A stretch of 14,794 bases of DNA. Origin: Planctomycetaceae bacterium (GTDB taxonomy: Bacteria > Planctomycetota > Planctomycetia > Pirellulales > JAEUIK01). The notes beneath the pieces were generated by a model. The model worked only from the letters and a program-made list of their open reading frames with translations. It was not told the origin of the DNA and did no database searches. Location of the stretch: the NCBI GenBank assembly GCA_015493185.1, contig WGDQ01000669.1:1-14794 (forward strand). Direction: 5' to 3'. This document shows, in pieces, positions 1 through 7,246 of this stretch. Made by a program: the position numbers and the translations under genes. The first letter of the stretch is position 1, and every line of letters starts with the position of its first letter.

Positions 1-921
1 GAGCAGCGCCTCGGGCAGGTAGCCTACTGTGCGGTAGAAGTCGACCACAACGGGATTGAACGTCTCGTCGGTGGTTTCAAGGCCCAACCGCGTGGCGATC
101 TTCAGCCCATGCGCGTGAACTTTGGCGAAGTCCGGATTTTTCAGATACTTGTGCAGCTTGCGTTTGCTCAGTTTGCTCTTGCTGCCGGGCTCGGCGACGT
201 AAGGCAAATGGGCATAGCGCGGCAACGGGTAGCCCAGCGATTGGGCGATGAAAATTTGCCGCGGCGTATTCGACAAATGTTCTTCGGCGCGAATGACGTG
301 CGTGATGCCGAATGCATGATCGTCGACCACGCTGGCCAAATGATAAAGGCACGTGCCGTCGGCCCGCTGGATGACGTGGTCTTGTTCGGCGGCCCAATCG
401 AACTCGACCCGGCCGCGTATCAAATCGTCGATCACCAGCTTGCCGGCTTCAGGCATTTTGAGGCGAACCACGGCAACGCGGCCCTCGGCTTCGAAGGCCG
501 ACTGTTTTTCGGGGCTATCGGCCATCCAGCGGCGGCTATAGCGAAAGGGACGCTTTTCCTGCTGGGCCGCTTCGCGTTCGGCCTGGATCTCTTCGGGGCG
601 GGCATAGTCGCGGTACGCGTGCCCCGAGGCCAGCAACTGCTCGACCGCCTGCTGATAAATCGCCGATCGCTGCGACTGGTAATAAGGCGCGTGCGGGCCG
701 CCCACTTCAGGGCCTTCGTCCCAGTCGATGCCCAACCAACGGAAGCCCTCGAGAATGGGTTTCAGAGCCGCCTCGACGTTGCGCTGCTGATCCGTATCGT
801 CGATGCGCAGGATGAACTGCCCGCCTTCGTGCCGCGCGAACAGCCAACAAAACAGCGCCGTGCGCACGCCGCCGATGTGAAGATAACCCGTCGGACTGGG
901 AGCAAAACGCGTGCGAACCAT
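1..921 (-). CDS. gltX: Glutamyl-tRNA synthetase, C-terminal part cut off by the window edge
   Basis: Charges tRNA-Glu (or tRNA-Glx) with glutamate in the cytoplasm. This is a class I aminoacyl-tRNA synthetase. The visible 307 codons open with MVRTRFAPSPTGYLHIGG, which carries the HIGH-type signature (HIGG, residues 15-18). The KMSKS-type loop reads KLSKR at residues 250-254, preceded by an SNTPRQ segment typical of bacterial GluRS. The reading frame is open to base 1, so the anticodon-binding domain lies outside the window. The ATG at 921 fits the family N-terminus exactly. A GAGG on the minus strand (935-938) lies 13 nt upstream, rather far for a ribosome binding site. The nearest gene upstream on the same strand ends 401 bp away, so gltX probably has its own promoter. 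A GlnRS or a Glu-Q-tRNA(Asp) synthetase is less likely: the protein is too long for GluQ and lacks GlnRS features. The family call is very secure. Confidence 0.97.
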   Translation of the reverse strand, partial: MVRTRFAPSPTGYLHIGGVRTALFCWLFARHEGGQFILRIDDTDQQRNVEAALKPILEGFRWLGIDWDEGPEVGGPHAPYYQSQRSAIYQQAVEQLLASGHAYRDYARPEEIQAEREAAQQEKRPFRYSRRWMADSPEKQSAFEAEGRVAVVRLKMPEAGKLVIDDLIRGRVEFDWAAEQDHVIQRADGTCLYHLASVVDDHAFGITHVIRAEEHLSNTPRQIFIAQSLGYPLPRYAHLPYVAEPGSKSKLSKRKLHKYLKNPDFAKVHAHGLKIATRLGLETTDETFNPVVVDFYRTVGYLPEALL

Positions 922-1322
922 AGAACTTCGATCGCCTCAACAGCCGCCGGTGCAATTGCTGGTTCCGGCGGGAAACAAAAGCCGGCAAGCCCCGCAGGCC
1001 GGTGCAAGCAGATACGAGAACTACGAGAATACATCGAGCCGTGGGCCACGCAGAGCCGGCCGTTTTTTTGACCTCTCGCGGCCAGACTGGCTTTTTTTCA
1101 ATGGGGCGTCGGGCCCAACAACGGTACGGCATGGTGGACCGGGAGCACCCGAGTACACCGAGCACATGGCCACCGAACGCGTCATCTTAAAGAGAGCCAA
1201 CCCCGTTGACCAGGGCGACCATCGACTTCCATCGCCCCCCATTGAGCTGCGTTGTCCGATTGACCAACGCGCCGCATGGCGGCTTCTGCATTTGTATTTG
1301 CCGACGCTAGGGAGTCGGCTTG
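922..1322. other. Intergenic spacer upstream of gltX
   Basis: No credible gene in about 400 bp; the short frames here have no family-like content. The visible structure is two T7 tracts on the plus strand (1063-1069 and 1092-1098) and a small hairpin next to the stop of the upstream gene. It must contain the gltX promoter on the minus strand, but I could not find a convincing -35/-10 pair. Confidence 0.6.
1300..1319 (-). terminator. Hairpin just after the stop of the membrane-protein gene
   Basis: GCCGAC (1300-1305) and GTCGGC (1314-1319) form a 6-bp stem with an 8-nt loop, three bases beyond the TAG of the minus-strand gene (1323-1325). No T-run follows on the minus strand, so this is at most a transcript-end or stabilising hairpin, not a classical intrinsic terminator. 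Confidence 0.3.
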
Positions 1323-2516
1323 CTATTGCAGGCCTTGCTCGCGCAAACGCTGCTTTTGCCGACGCAACGCCTTGCGCTCTTTCTTGCTCAGCTTGCGGTT
1401 GCCCGCGTCGTGGGCTTCGTCGAGCCGACGATCTTGTTCGTCGGGTTCGGCAACTGCGGCGGCCTGCTTGCGACGTTTTTTGCGGCTCGCGACGGTGGCC
1501 GGAGCAGCGTCCGGCTGTTTCTGATTGTCGAGGTCGGTTGCTTTGCGTTTGGTCGTTGTGCGAGCCGGCCTCGAATCGGACTTGGCGTCGGCTTGGGCCG
1601 AATCGCTAACGCCCGCCGAGGCTTTGCGTCGTTTGCTCCGTTCGGTCAGTCGGCCCTCGGCCTCGAAGATAACGTGCCGGGCAAACAGCGTAAGGGCGAA
1701 GAGCAGCAGCAGATTTCCGCCCATCTCGCAGCCCTCTTCGAGCATGACCGATTGGGCTCCCCGATCGGGCCACACGAGGCCCAACTGGGTGAACACCGCC
1801 ACCACATAAAGTGCGGCTGCGGCGAAGGCCGACAGTGTGGCGACGAAATTGGCCTTCAACTGCATGAGCAACCGCAAGCCGATAATGCCCAGCACAAGCG
1901 CGTAAGCCATCACCCACCACAACGAGCCGTCGCCAAAGAGACGCTCGCCGGTGGCGGCGGTCATCAGCTCCTTGAAGCCCTCGTGAAGGCTGCCCGCTTC
2001 GTCGATGCTCATCACGACCAGGCAGAAAGCCGTCCAGGCCCAAATGCGATAGCGGCCATGATAATCGTCTTGTCTGTGCCGGCGCACACGATAGATAAAC
2101 CAGGCAACTGCCGCAGCCAGCCCCAGCAGTAGCGACGAAAACCAGGCTGCCAGGCTCCCTTCACCGTCGAGGTCCATGGCCGCCACGCGACCGTCGGTTG
2201 TCATGGCTGCCAGATCGCCCATCCAGACATAAAGGGCTTCCAAGCCCGCAATCGCTGTGATGCCGGCTAGTAGCAGCAACGCTAGCACCGAAAGCCGTTG
2301 CGGAATCAGATCGCTGACGCGCGGATACGTGGTTGCAAATGCCGGGGTGCCGTAGACGGCCTGTCGCGCACGGCGTGCGGCAACCGACTGGCGGCCCTTC
2401 TTCGAACGATTGGTCGAATCGGCCGTGCCGAGCAGTTCTTCGGTCAGGACACGGCGGCGGCGGTCTTCGTGTTGGCTATTGCGTTGGAATTGCATCGATC
2501 GTCGTAAGGAAGGCAT
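1323..2516 (-). CDS. Multispanning membrane protein with D-E-x4-H-E motif and basic C-terminal tail, function unknown
   Basis: I do not recognise a characterised family. From the ATG at 2516 the protein has 397 residues. Residues 1-70 are polar and Arg-rich, probably cytoplasmic. Hydrophobic stretches follow at about 76-98, 121-142, 157-175, 198-218, 225-246 and 262-282. Residues 283-397 form a Lys/Arg/Ala-rich, probably disordered tail ending in KKERKALRRQKQRLREQGLQ. The third helix ends in SIDEAGSLHEG, with D172, E173, H178 and E179; near the last helix is MLEEGCEMGG (E260, E261, E264). Acidic/His pairs at helix ends could bind a metal, but this is inference. The start is uncertain: ATG 2495 is equally possible, neither has a ribosome binding site, and the frame stays open further upstream. 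The basic tail could contact nucleic acid or ribosomes, again inference. The gene stands alone, with spacers of 0.4 and 1.1 kb around it. Confidence 0.75.
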   Translation of the reverse strand: MPSLRRSMQFQRNSQHEDRRRRVLTEELLGTADSTNRSKKGRQSVAARRARQAVYGTPAFATTYPRVSDLIPQRLSVLALLLLAGITAIAGLEALYVWMGDLAAMTTDGRVAAMDLDGEGSLAAWFSSLLLGLAAAVAWFIYRVRRHRQDDYHGRYRIWAWTAFCLVVMSIDEAGSLHEGFKELMTAATGERLFGDGSLWWVMAYALVLGIIGLRLLMQLKANFVATLSAFAAAALYVVAVFTQLGLVWPDRGAQSVMLEEGCEMGGNLLLLFALTLFARHVIFEAEGRLTERSKRRKASAGVSDSAQADAKSDSRPARTTTKRKATDLDNQKQPDAAPATVASRKKRRKQAAAVAEPDEQDRRLDEAHDAGNRKLSKKERKALRRQKQRLREQGLQ

Positions 2517-2940
2517 CCCACAGGGTGGTGTCGGCTCGCTGCGGGCGGAATGATAGCTGGTTGGCCGGCGCGGCCCAAGGCACGTTGGGCTGCTTGCAGC
2601 TTGCGGGAGAGGGGCGACTTTTTCGGGTCGCGTTTCCCGGTGTTTTTCCTTTCCCGAAAGAACCCGAAAGAAATGGACACATGGCGTTGCGTCCCGGCGC
2701 CATGCGACGCCTCGGCATCGGACACGCCGGGCAACGGCGCGGGGTGCCGTTTGGCAAAGGGGCAAGCGAGCAAGTGTGCTCCACGTCTATTCGAGATTGG
2801 TCGGCAACGCCAAGACCAAAACTCGAACGATCCGGAAAAGAGGTTTTCCAAACGCCTCACTTGCCCGGTTTGACATGCAGGATTGCCCAACCGTCGTGGG
2901 GCCGGCAAAACAGGGCGGTCCTCGGCCCAACGGTCCTTCA

Positions 2941-2976
2941 CGAACCCACTATGCGAACCCACACCAACTATGCGAA
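2941..2976. repeat. Interleaved short direct repeats
   Basis: CGAACCCAC occurs at 2941-2949 and 2954-2962. ACTATGCGAA occurs at 2948-2957 and again at 2967-2976, a 19-bp period. These may be slippage remnants or paired binding sites. Confidence 0.5.
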
Positions 2977-3281
2977 GCAAAGCACGTGGGCAGACGAGCC
3001 GCCTGCCGCAAGTGGCACGCAATTGCCCGACGGGGAGAAATGCCGATGGGCACGACGGACGCAGCCGTCGTACAGCCAGTGAAAGGCCCCTTTCTAGTGG
3101 CCGGTTGTAAAGCAATGCTGGATGCTGCAAAGCGCAAGAAGCCGAGCGGACCAAGAGAAAAGAGGTTCTGGCAGCGTTGGTGAGCTGGGCAAACTCGCTC
3201 ATGCTGGCGCTTTGGCCCCCCTGAGAAAAACCTGCGCGATGACACCCCGGGTCAGAGACAGCGTTGTTGCCTTGTGAAGCA

Positions 3282-3303
3282 TTGCCGGGAAAGAGTCCGG
3301 CAA
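3282..3303. other. 7-bp perfect inverted repeat in the spacer
   Basis: TTGCCGG (3282-3288) and CCGGCAA (3297-3303) flank an 8-nt loop. Outside a single bulged A at 3281, AGC (3278-3280) can pair with GCT (3304-3306). It lies about 340 bp upstream of the lipoprotein start. There is no T-run. Role unknown. Confidence 0.35.
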
Positions 3304-3631
3304 GCTGGTGACTTACACTCCTTGGCCCGCGGTCTTTGGCTAAACCGAGGGGTTGGTTTTAGATCGCGTGGTCGGCGTGCTTCACAGCGTGTGTTCCTGC
3401 CGTTTGCGCTGTTTGCGGATGGGGGGATTCTGTCTTGTCGTTGCGGGGCGAATCTCCTATTCTCCCGCGTCGCCCAAAAGCGGGCGCTCCCCGTTAGCGG
3501 TGCACTTGAGTTGTGAATCGCTGGTGGCGCCCTGCTGTTTTCGGCTGGGTTTGTGTGTTCGACACGTTTGTTTTCGGTAGTTTTTGGCAGGCGATGCGTT
3601 TGCGGATCAAAAGGTTTGGCGAGCGCCGGGC

Positions 3632-3635
3632 GAGG
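3632..3635 (+). promoter_or_regulatory. Ribosome binding site that favours the 3642 start
   Basis: GAGG sits 6 nt before ATG 3642. The frame is also open upstream, with ATGs at 3513 and 3594, but only 3642 puts a signal peptide directly at the N-terminus and has this site in front of it. Confidence 0.5.
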
Positions 3636-3641
3636 TTTCTC

Positions 3642-5405
3642 ATGAGCAGTCGTTTTCACCGTGCGGCATGGTTGTGCGTTTGCGTGCTTGCCGGCGTGTG
3701 TGGTGGGTGTGCGACGAATCCGTGGCAAGCGTCGGCCAGGCAGAGCCCTTTCGATCGGCCGACATTGGCCCCGCCGCTGGTAACGCCCGGCAAGAGATTG
3801 GCCGATTTGCAATCGCCACGAGATGGCCAGCGCCGTGAAGGCAGCCGCATCGCACCGCTCGACAGTTCATCGGAGGCCGCGGTTGCGTCCAGCGGCCGCC
3901 CCGACTCGGGCTTGGACGCGGCCGCCATGAGCGATGTGCTCGCCGAGCTTCAGGCAGTGGGGGCGATCGACCCGGCGGCCCAACAGCAATTGCTTGAAGA
4001 CCTGCGCGGCACCGATCCTGCCCTGTGGCCGCAAATGCTGCAAATCTTTCGGGCAACGCTCGCTTACCAACGGCAGTTGCAACAGCAAGAGAATCAACCA
4101 TCGGGTGCGCTGGCGGCGGCTGCCTCGCAGGCGAGCCCGCAACAGGCGACTTCCGGCCTCCAGTCGAACCCGCAAGCCGCCCACGGCACGCAAGTCGCCC
4201 GGGCAGGGGCGCCAACGGGCGGCCACGCGGCGGGCGCCTCAACGGTGCCGAGCAATCGAGCAACCGCGCCGGCATATCCCACCACGGCCGCTCAGGCGGC
4301 TGTCACTTCGTTGCAAGCGCAGCAGGCAGGACGTGGTGCTACAACGGTTCAATCAACCGCTGCGTCGCAAGCGAGTCCGCCAACGACAACCCGGCTGCCG
4401 GCGCCCCAGAACATTGCCGTGCCCTCCCCTGCCCCGGCGTCTATCTCTGTGGCGCAAGCTGCTGGGCAACCGACCACCGGCCAATTGCCGCCCGCCACAG
4501 CGGCTACGTCGGCGCCGGTGGGCATTGCCGTGCCAACTGCCAATTCGCTTCCGGTTGCTCAGGCCTCGGCCGTGGGCAGTTCTCCTGTAAGCTATGCGAT
4601 CGCAACCAGCGACGGCGCGGGGGCGGTTCCGGTGCAAGGGACTGCGGGAGGCGCGTCTGTCGCGACACCGAGCGCGCAGCAAACGCCGGCCCCCTTTGCT
4701 CCCAGTCAGAACTGGGAAACCCTTTTGTCTGAAACGATCCGTCGCTTGGAGGCCGATCTTTCGGACTTGCCGCGAACCGAAGCCGACGTGCGGCGTCGCG
4801 CGGCGTTGCGCATGCTTTATCTGGCCGCAGGGCAAAACGAACAAGCCGCCCGACCCATCGATGGCATTCCGCCCGTACAGCAAGATTTTTGGGCAAAGGA
4901 AATGTATGGTCTGGGGGTGATGCTCGATACTCAGGGGCGCCCGCAACTCGATCAGCGGGCTGCGGAAGCGGCCACCCACCTGGGCGAGGCGCATGCCCGA
5001 CTAGGCGAGATGGCGCGGTTGATCGTTCGCAATCTTGCGTTTTGCACTGAGGTGACGAGCTTTGGGGTGTACAAACCGTTTGCCGAAGCGAAGTTTTCGC
5101 CGGGGCAAGAGGTGCTGCTGTACGCCGAAATCGATCATTTCAAAAGCGAGGCTACTGAGGACGGATATCACACGTCGCTGCGGAGCAGTTATCAAATCCT
5201 CAATCCACAGGGGCACCGGGTGGCCGACCATGAATTCAGCGTTACGGAAGATCATTGCCGCAATCCGCGACGCGACTTCTTCATTCTTTACAATCTCTTC
5301 ATGCCCAAGCGGATTTATCCCGGCCGCTACACGCTGCAACTGACGATCGAAGACACGCTCAGTCACAAGATTGGTCAGTCGTCGATCGATTTCGAGATCG
5401 AATAA
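3642..5405 (+). CDS. Secreted lipoprotein with Ala/Gln/Thr/Pro-rich linker and conserved C-terminal domain, function unknown
   Basis: The 587-residue product begins with a lipoprotein-type signal: basic start, hydrophobic core WLCVCVLAGV, then CGGC with the likely lipidated cysteine at C23. Position -3 is Cys rather than the usual Leu, so the lipobox is imperfect. Residues 24-145 include a helical segment (AELQAVGAIDPAAQQQLLED). Residues about 146-356 are low-complexity Ala/Gln/Thr/Pro/Ser, probably an extended linker away from the membrane. Residues 357-587 look folded: an amphipathic helical part starting NWETLLSETIRRLE, then a beta-rich end with VLLYAEIDHFKSE and PGRYTLQLTIED. The C-terminal part resembles uncharacterised planctomycete secreted proteins, but I cannot name a domain. 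An earlier start at 3594 or 3513 would add a basic extension before the signal and seems less likely. No partner gene is adjacent; the next gene begins 201 bp downstream. Confidence 0.8.
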   Translation: MSSRFHRAAWLCVCVLAGVCGGCATNPWQASARQSPFDRPTLAPPLVTPGKRLADLQSPRDGQRREGSRIAPLDSSSEAAVASSGRPDSGLDAAAMSDVLAELQAVGAIDPAAQQQLLEDLRGTDPALWPQMLQIFRATLAYQRQLQQQENQPSGALAAAASQASPQQATSGLQSNPQAAHGTQVARAGAPTGGHAAGASTVPSNRATAPAYPTTAAQAAVTSLQAQQAGRGATTVQSTAASQASPPTTTRLPAPQNIAVPSPAPASISVAQAAGQPTTGQLPPATAATSAPVGIAVPTANSLPVAQASAVGSSPVSYAIATSDGAGAVPVQGTAGGASVATPSAQQTPAPFAPSQNWETLLSETIRRLEADLSDLPRTEADVRRRAALRMLYLAAGQNEQAARPIDGIPPVQQDFWAKEMYGLGVMLDTQGRPQLDQRAAEAATHLGEAHARLGEMARLIVRNLAFCTEVTSFGVYKPFAEAKFSPGQEVLLYAEIDHFKSEATEDGYHTSLRSSYQILNPQGHRVADHEFSVTEDHCRNPRRDFFILYNLFMPKRIYPGRYTLQLTIEDTLSHKIGQSSIDFEIE

Positions 5406-5480
5406 CCCAATCGGATTGAGCCACGCCGCGAAAGCCTGCCGGCGCGGTCCGAAGCGGTGGGGTGCGGCCGCTACTGTGCG

Positions 5481-5520
5481 GTTCCATGTCGCGTGATCCG
5501 GCTCCGTGTCGCGTGATCGG
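5481..5520. repeat. Two-copy 20-bp tandem repeat
   Basis: GTTCCATGTCGCGTGATCCG (5481-5500) is followed directly by GCTCCGTGTCGCGTGATCGG (5501-5520), identical at 17 of 20 positions. It lies between the lipoprotein stop and the oxidase start, about 90 bp before the latter, so it could be a paired regulator site or simple slippage. Confidence 0.7.
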
Positions 5521-5589
5521 CGGCTCGCGAAAATAGTGGGCCCCACGGCGTGCCCTACGCATGGGGTGCTTCTTCCGCGATCGTTCCTT

Positions 5590-5596
5590 GAGGGGG
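5590..5596 (+). promoter_or_regulatory. Ribosome binding site of the sarcosine-oxidase-like gene
   Basis: GAGGGGG lies 10 nt upstream of ATG 5607 and supports that start, which also places the FAD-binding GxGxxG at residue 10 as expected. Confidence 0.6.
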
Positions 5597-5606
5597 CGCA
5601 GCGATC

Positions 5607-6761
5607 ATGTGTGCGTTGGATTGCATCGTGATTGGCGTCGGTGGAATTGGCGCCGCTGTGTTGGAGCGGTTGGCTCGCCGCGGGCTTCGCGTTTTGGGCA
5701 TCGACCCACTACCTCCCGGGCATGGTTTCGGAAGCTCGCACGGGGCAACGCGCCTGATTCGAAGGGCCTACTTCGAACACCCTGATTACGTTCCACTCGT
5801 CGAAAGGGCCTATCAGGCGTGGGCCGATCTCGAGGAACGGCTCGGTCGGCGGTTGCTCAACACTTGCGGGCTGTTGCAGGTTGGTCCCGACGGCGGCGAG
5901 GTCCTCCGTGGCGTGCGACGAAGCGCACGCGAACATGGGTTGGACGTTCGCGACCTCTCGTACGACGATATTCGGGCTGAATTTCCAGCGGTTCGTGTGC
6001 CTGCCTCGTGGTCGGGCGTTTTTGAACCCGGTGCCGCCTATCTGCCTGTGGAAGCGTGCGTTGTTGGTTTGGCGTCGTTGGCTGTACGGCAAGGTGCTCG
6101 AATCCATTTGGGCGAGCGGGTCTGTCATTGGGAAGCGACCTCCGAGGGCGTGAGGGTACGTACGCAGCACAATACGTGGCCCGCCGCGCGGTTGATTATC
6201 ACGGCTGGGGCATGGGCGGGGCATCTGCTTGGTGAACGGAACGTTTCGTTGCGCGTACTGCGAAAACCGCTCTATTGGTTCGACGTGGCCGACGGCGCCT
6301 ACGACGCAGCGAACGGTTTTCCAGCCTTCTTGTTCGAAACCGCCGGAGGAATCTTCTACGGTTTTCCGCGAATCGATCCGGATGGTTTGAAGGTGGCGCA
6401 GCACAGCGGCGGCAAGCCGGTAGACGACGCTTCGAACCTCGACCGCACGATTGATTCGGAAGACCTCGCCGAGGTGCGTCGCTTTCTGGTTTCGCACCTG
6501 CCGCATGCGGGCGATCGGGTGCAACGGCATAGCGTGTGCATGTATACGATGACGGCCGACGGGCACTTCATCGTCGACCGGCATCCCGAGCACCCGCAGG
6601 TGACATTCGCCGCGGGGCTTTCAGGGCACGGCTTCAAATTCTCGCCCGTGCTGGCGGAAGCATTGGTCGACCTGTCGATTGACGGCCAAACAGAGTTGCC
6701 GATCGGCTTTCTTTCTTGCAATCGCCCCACGCTCGGCAACTCGCGCCGCGAGGCGCCATGA
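5607..6761 (+). CDS. solA: Monomeric sarcosine oxidase / N-methyl amino acid oxidase family flavoenzyme
   Basis: Predicted FAD-dependent oxidase of N-methylated amino acids. In the family, sarcosine (or N-methyl-L-tryptophan for SolA) is oxidised with O2 to the free amino acid, formaldehyde and hydrogen peroxide in the cytoplasm. The 384 residues match the family's usual length of about 370-390. Visible marks are the Rossmann GVGGIG (residues 10-15) with the ribose-binding acid D33, GSSHGATRLIRRAY near 42-55, and the flavin-attachment motif CMYTMTADGHFIVD. Its C311 corresponds to the cysteine that binds FAD covalently in characterised monomeric sarcosine oxidases. It is followed by AAGLSGHGFKFSP, the family's C-terminal FAD/substrate segment. 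The true substrate cannot be read from sequence, so the symbol is by family resemblance; sarcosine, N-methyltryptophan, pipecolate or a fructosyl amino acid are all possible. It appears monocistronic, with spacers of 201 bp before and 485 bp after. Confidence 0.92.
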   Translation: MCALDCIVIGVGGIGAAVLERLARRGLRVLGIDPLPPGHGFGSSHGATRLIRRAYFEHPDYVPLVERAYQAWADLEERLGRRLLNTCGLLQVGPDGGEVLRGVRRSAREHGLDVRDLSYDDIRAEFPAVRVPASWSGVFEPGAAYLPVEACVVGLASLAVRQGARIHLGERVCHWEATSEGVRVRTQHNTWPAARLIITAGAWAGHLLGERNVSLRVLRKPLYWFDVADGAYDAANGFPAFLFETAGGIFYGFPRIDPDGLKVAQHSGGKPVDDASNLDRTIDSEDLAEVRRFLVSHLPHAGDRVQRHSVCMYTMTADGHFIVDRHPEHPQVTFAAGLSGHGFKFSPVLAEALVDLSIDGQTELPIGFLSCNRPTLGNSRREAP

Positions 6762-7111
6762 CGCCAAAAGTGACCTGGACCCCGGTAGCTGCTGAAATGG
6801 CAAGGCTTCCGGCGAGAGCGAGAGTGGCCATGCGCCGGTCGCACATCGAGGTGGCGATGCTGCGAACGCACGATGTGGGGCGCTGCCGCCATGTTGCCGT
6901 AGCAGCGTTTCAACAATGTGTGTCAGGCCGGCGATGCAAACACTGCGATTCATGGGCACCGGAGCACGTAACTCATGCAACCCGAGACAAGGTCAGATCA
7001 AAAAAACTGTCGGCCGGCTGATCATGCACGTTGGGTTCACAGTTTTGGAAACTTCGGAAACATCGTGCACGGCCGGCGCACACGGCACACACGATTCGGC
7101 AAGCCGCGTTC

Positions 7112-7127
7112 CTGCGATCGATCGCAG
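7112..7127. promoter_or_regulatory. 16-bp perfect palindrome, candidate operator
   Basis: CTGCGATCGATCGCAG is its own reverse complement. It is 119 bp upstream of the TTG start of the FG-GAP gene and about 45 bp upstream of a TAGAAT sequence, where an activator or repressor dimer could bind. No regulator gene is next to it. Confidence 0.4.
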
Positions 7128-7232
7128 CAAACACCTTGAACCGGGACCGTGGTTATTGTGTTGATGTTCGAGTAGAATGTGGCACCAGCATTTCACAGAA
7201 AGGGCCAGCACAGGGGAACTGACGATGGTGCG

Positions 7233-7238
7233 AAGGAG
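7233..7238 (+). promoter_or_regulatory. Strong ribosome binding site that selects a TTG start
   Basis: AAGGAG stands 8 nt before TTG 7247, ideal spacing. The frame closes just upstream with TGA at 7220-7222 and has no ATG or GTG in between. The next in-frame Met is near residue 99, beyond the membrane anchor. TTG is therefore the best start. Confidence 0.7.
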
Positions 7239-7246
7239 CAGAGGCT

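Larger units (their letters stand above)
2517..3641. other. 1.1-kb spacer between divergent genes, no convincing gene
   Basis: Frames of up to about 250 codons exist on both strands, but their translations are Arg/Pro/Ser-rich, overlap each other and match nothing I recognise, as expected for chance frames in GC-rich DNA. Visible small structures are a hairpin GGAAAA/TTTTCC (2834-2849), short direct repeats at 2941-2976, GAAAG/CTTTC (3081-3094) and a 7-bp hairpin (3282-3303). It must hold the promoters of both flanking genes. It could hide an unannotated RNA or a decayed gene. Confidence 0.5.
6762..7246. other. Intergenic region upstream of the FG-GAP gene
   Basis: No convincing gene in 485 bp. 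It contains an A7 tract (7000-7006), a 16-bp perfect palindrome (7112-7127), a lone -10-like TAGAAT (7173-7178) and the ribosome binding site of the next gene. An ATG at 7225 opens a different frame that is not continued by recognisable protein. Confidence 0.6.

Noticed and set aside
109..1071. 320-codon open frame on the plus strand
   Set aside because: Antisense to gltX with its HIGG and KLSKR motifs; long shadow frames are common in GC-rich DNA.
1320..2132. 270-codon open frame on the plus strand
   Set aside because: Antisense to the membrane-protein gene, with no recognisable motif.
2444..3202. 252-codon open frame on the minus strand, and plus-strand frames at 2333-3082 and 2776-3183
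   Set aside because: They overlap one another in different frames, are Arg/Ser/Pro-rich, and show no domain or start signal.
5709..6593. 294-codon open frame on the minus strand
   Set aside because: Antisense to the sarcosine-oxidase-like gene, whose FAD and Cys-flavin motifs are unambiguous.
7173..7178. TAGAAT as a -10 element of the FG-GAP gene
   Set aside because: No -35-like hexamer at 16-18 bp spacing; TTATTG at 7153 is only 14 bp away. Not enough to call a promoter.
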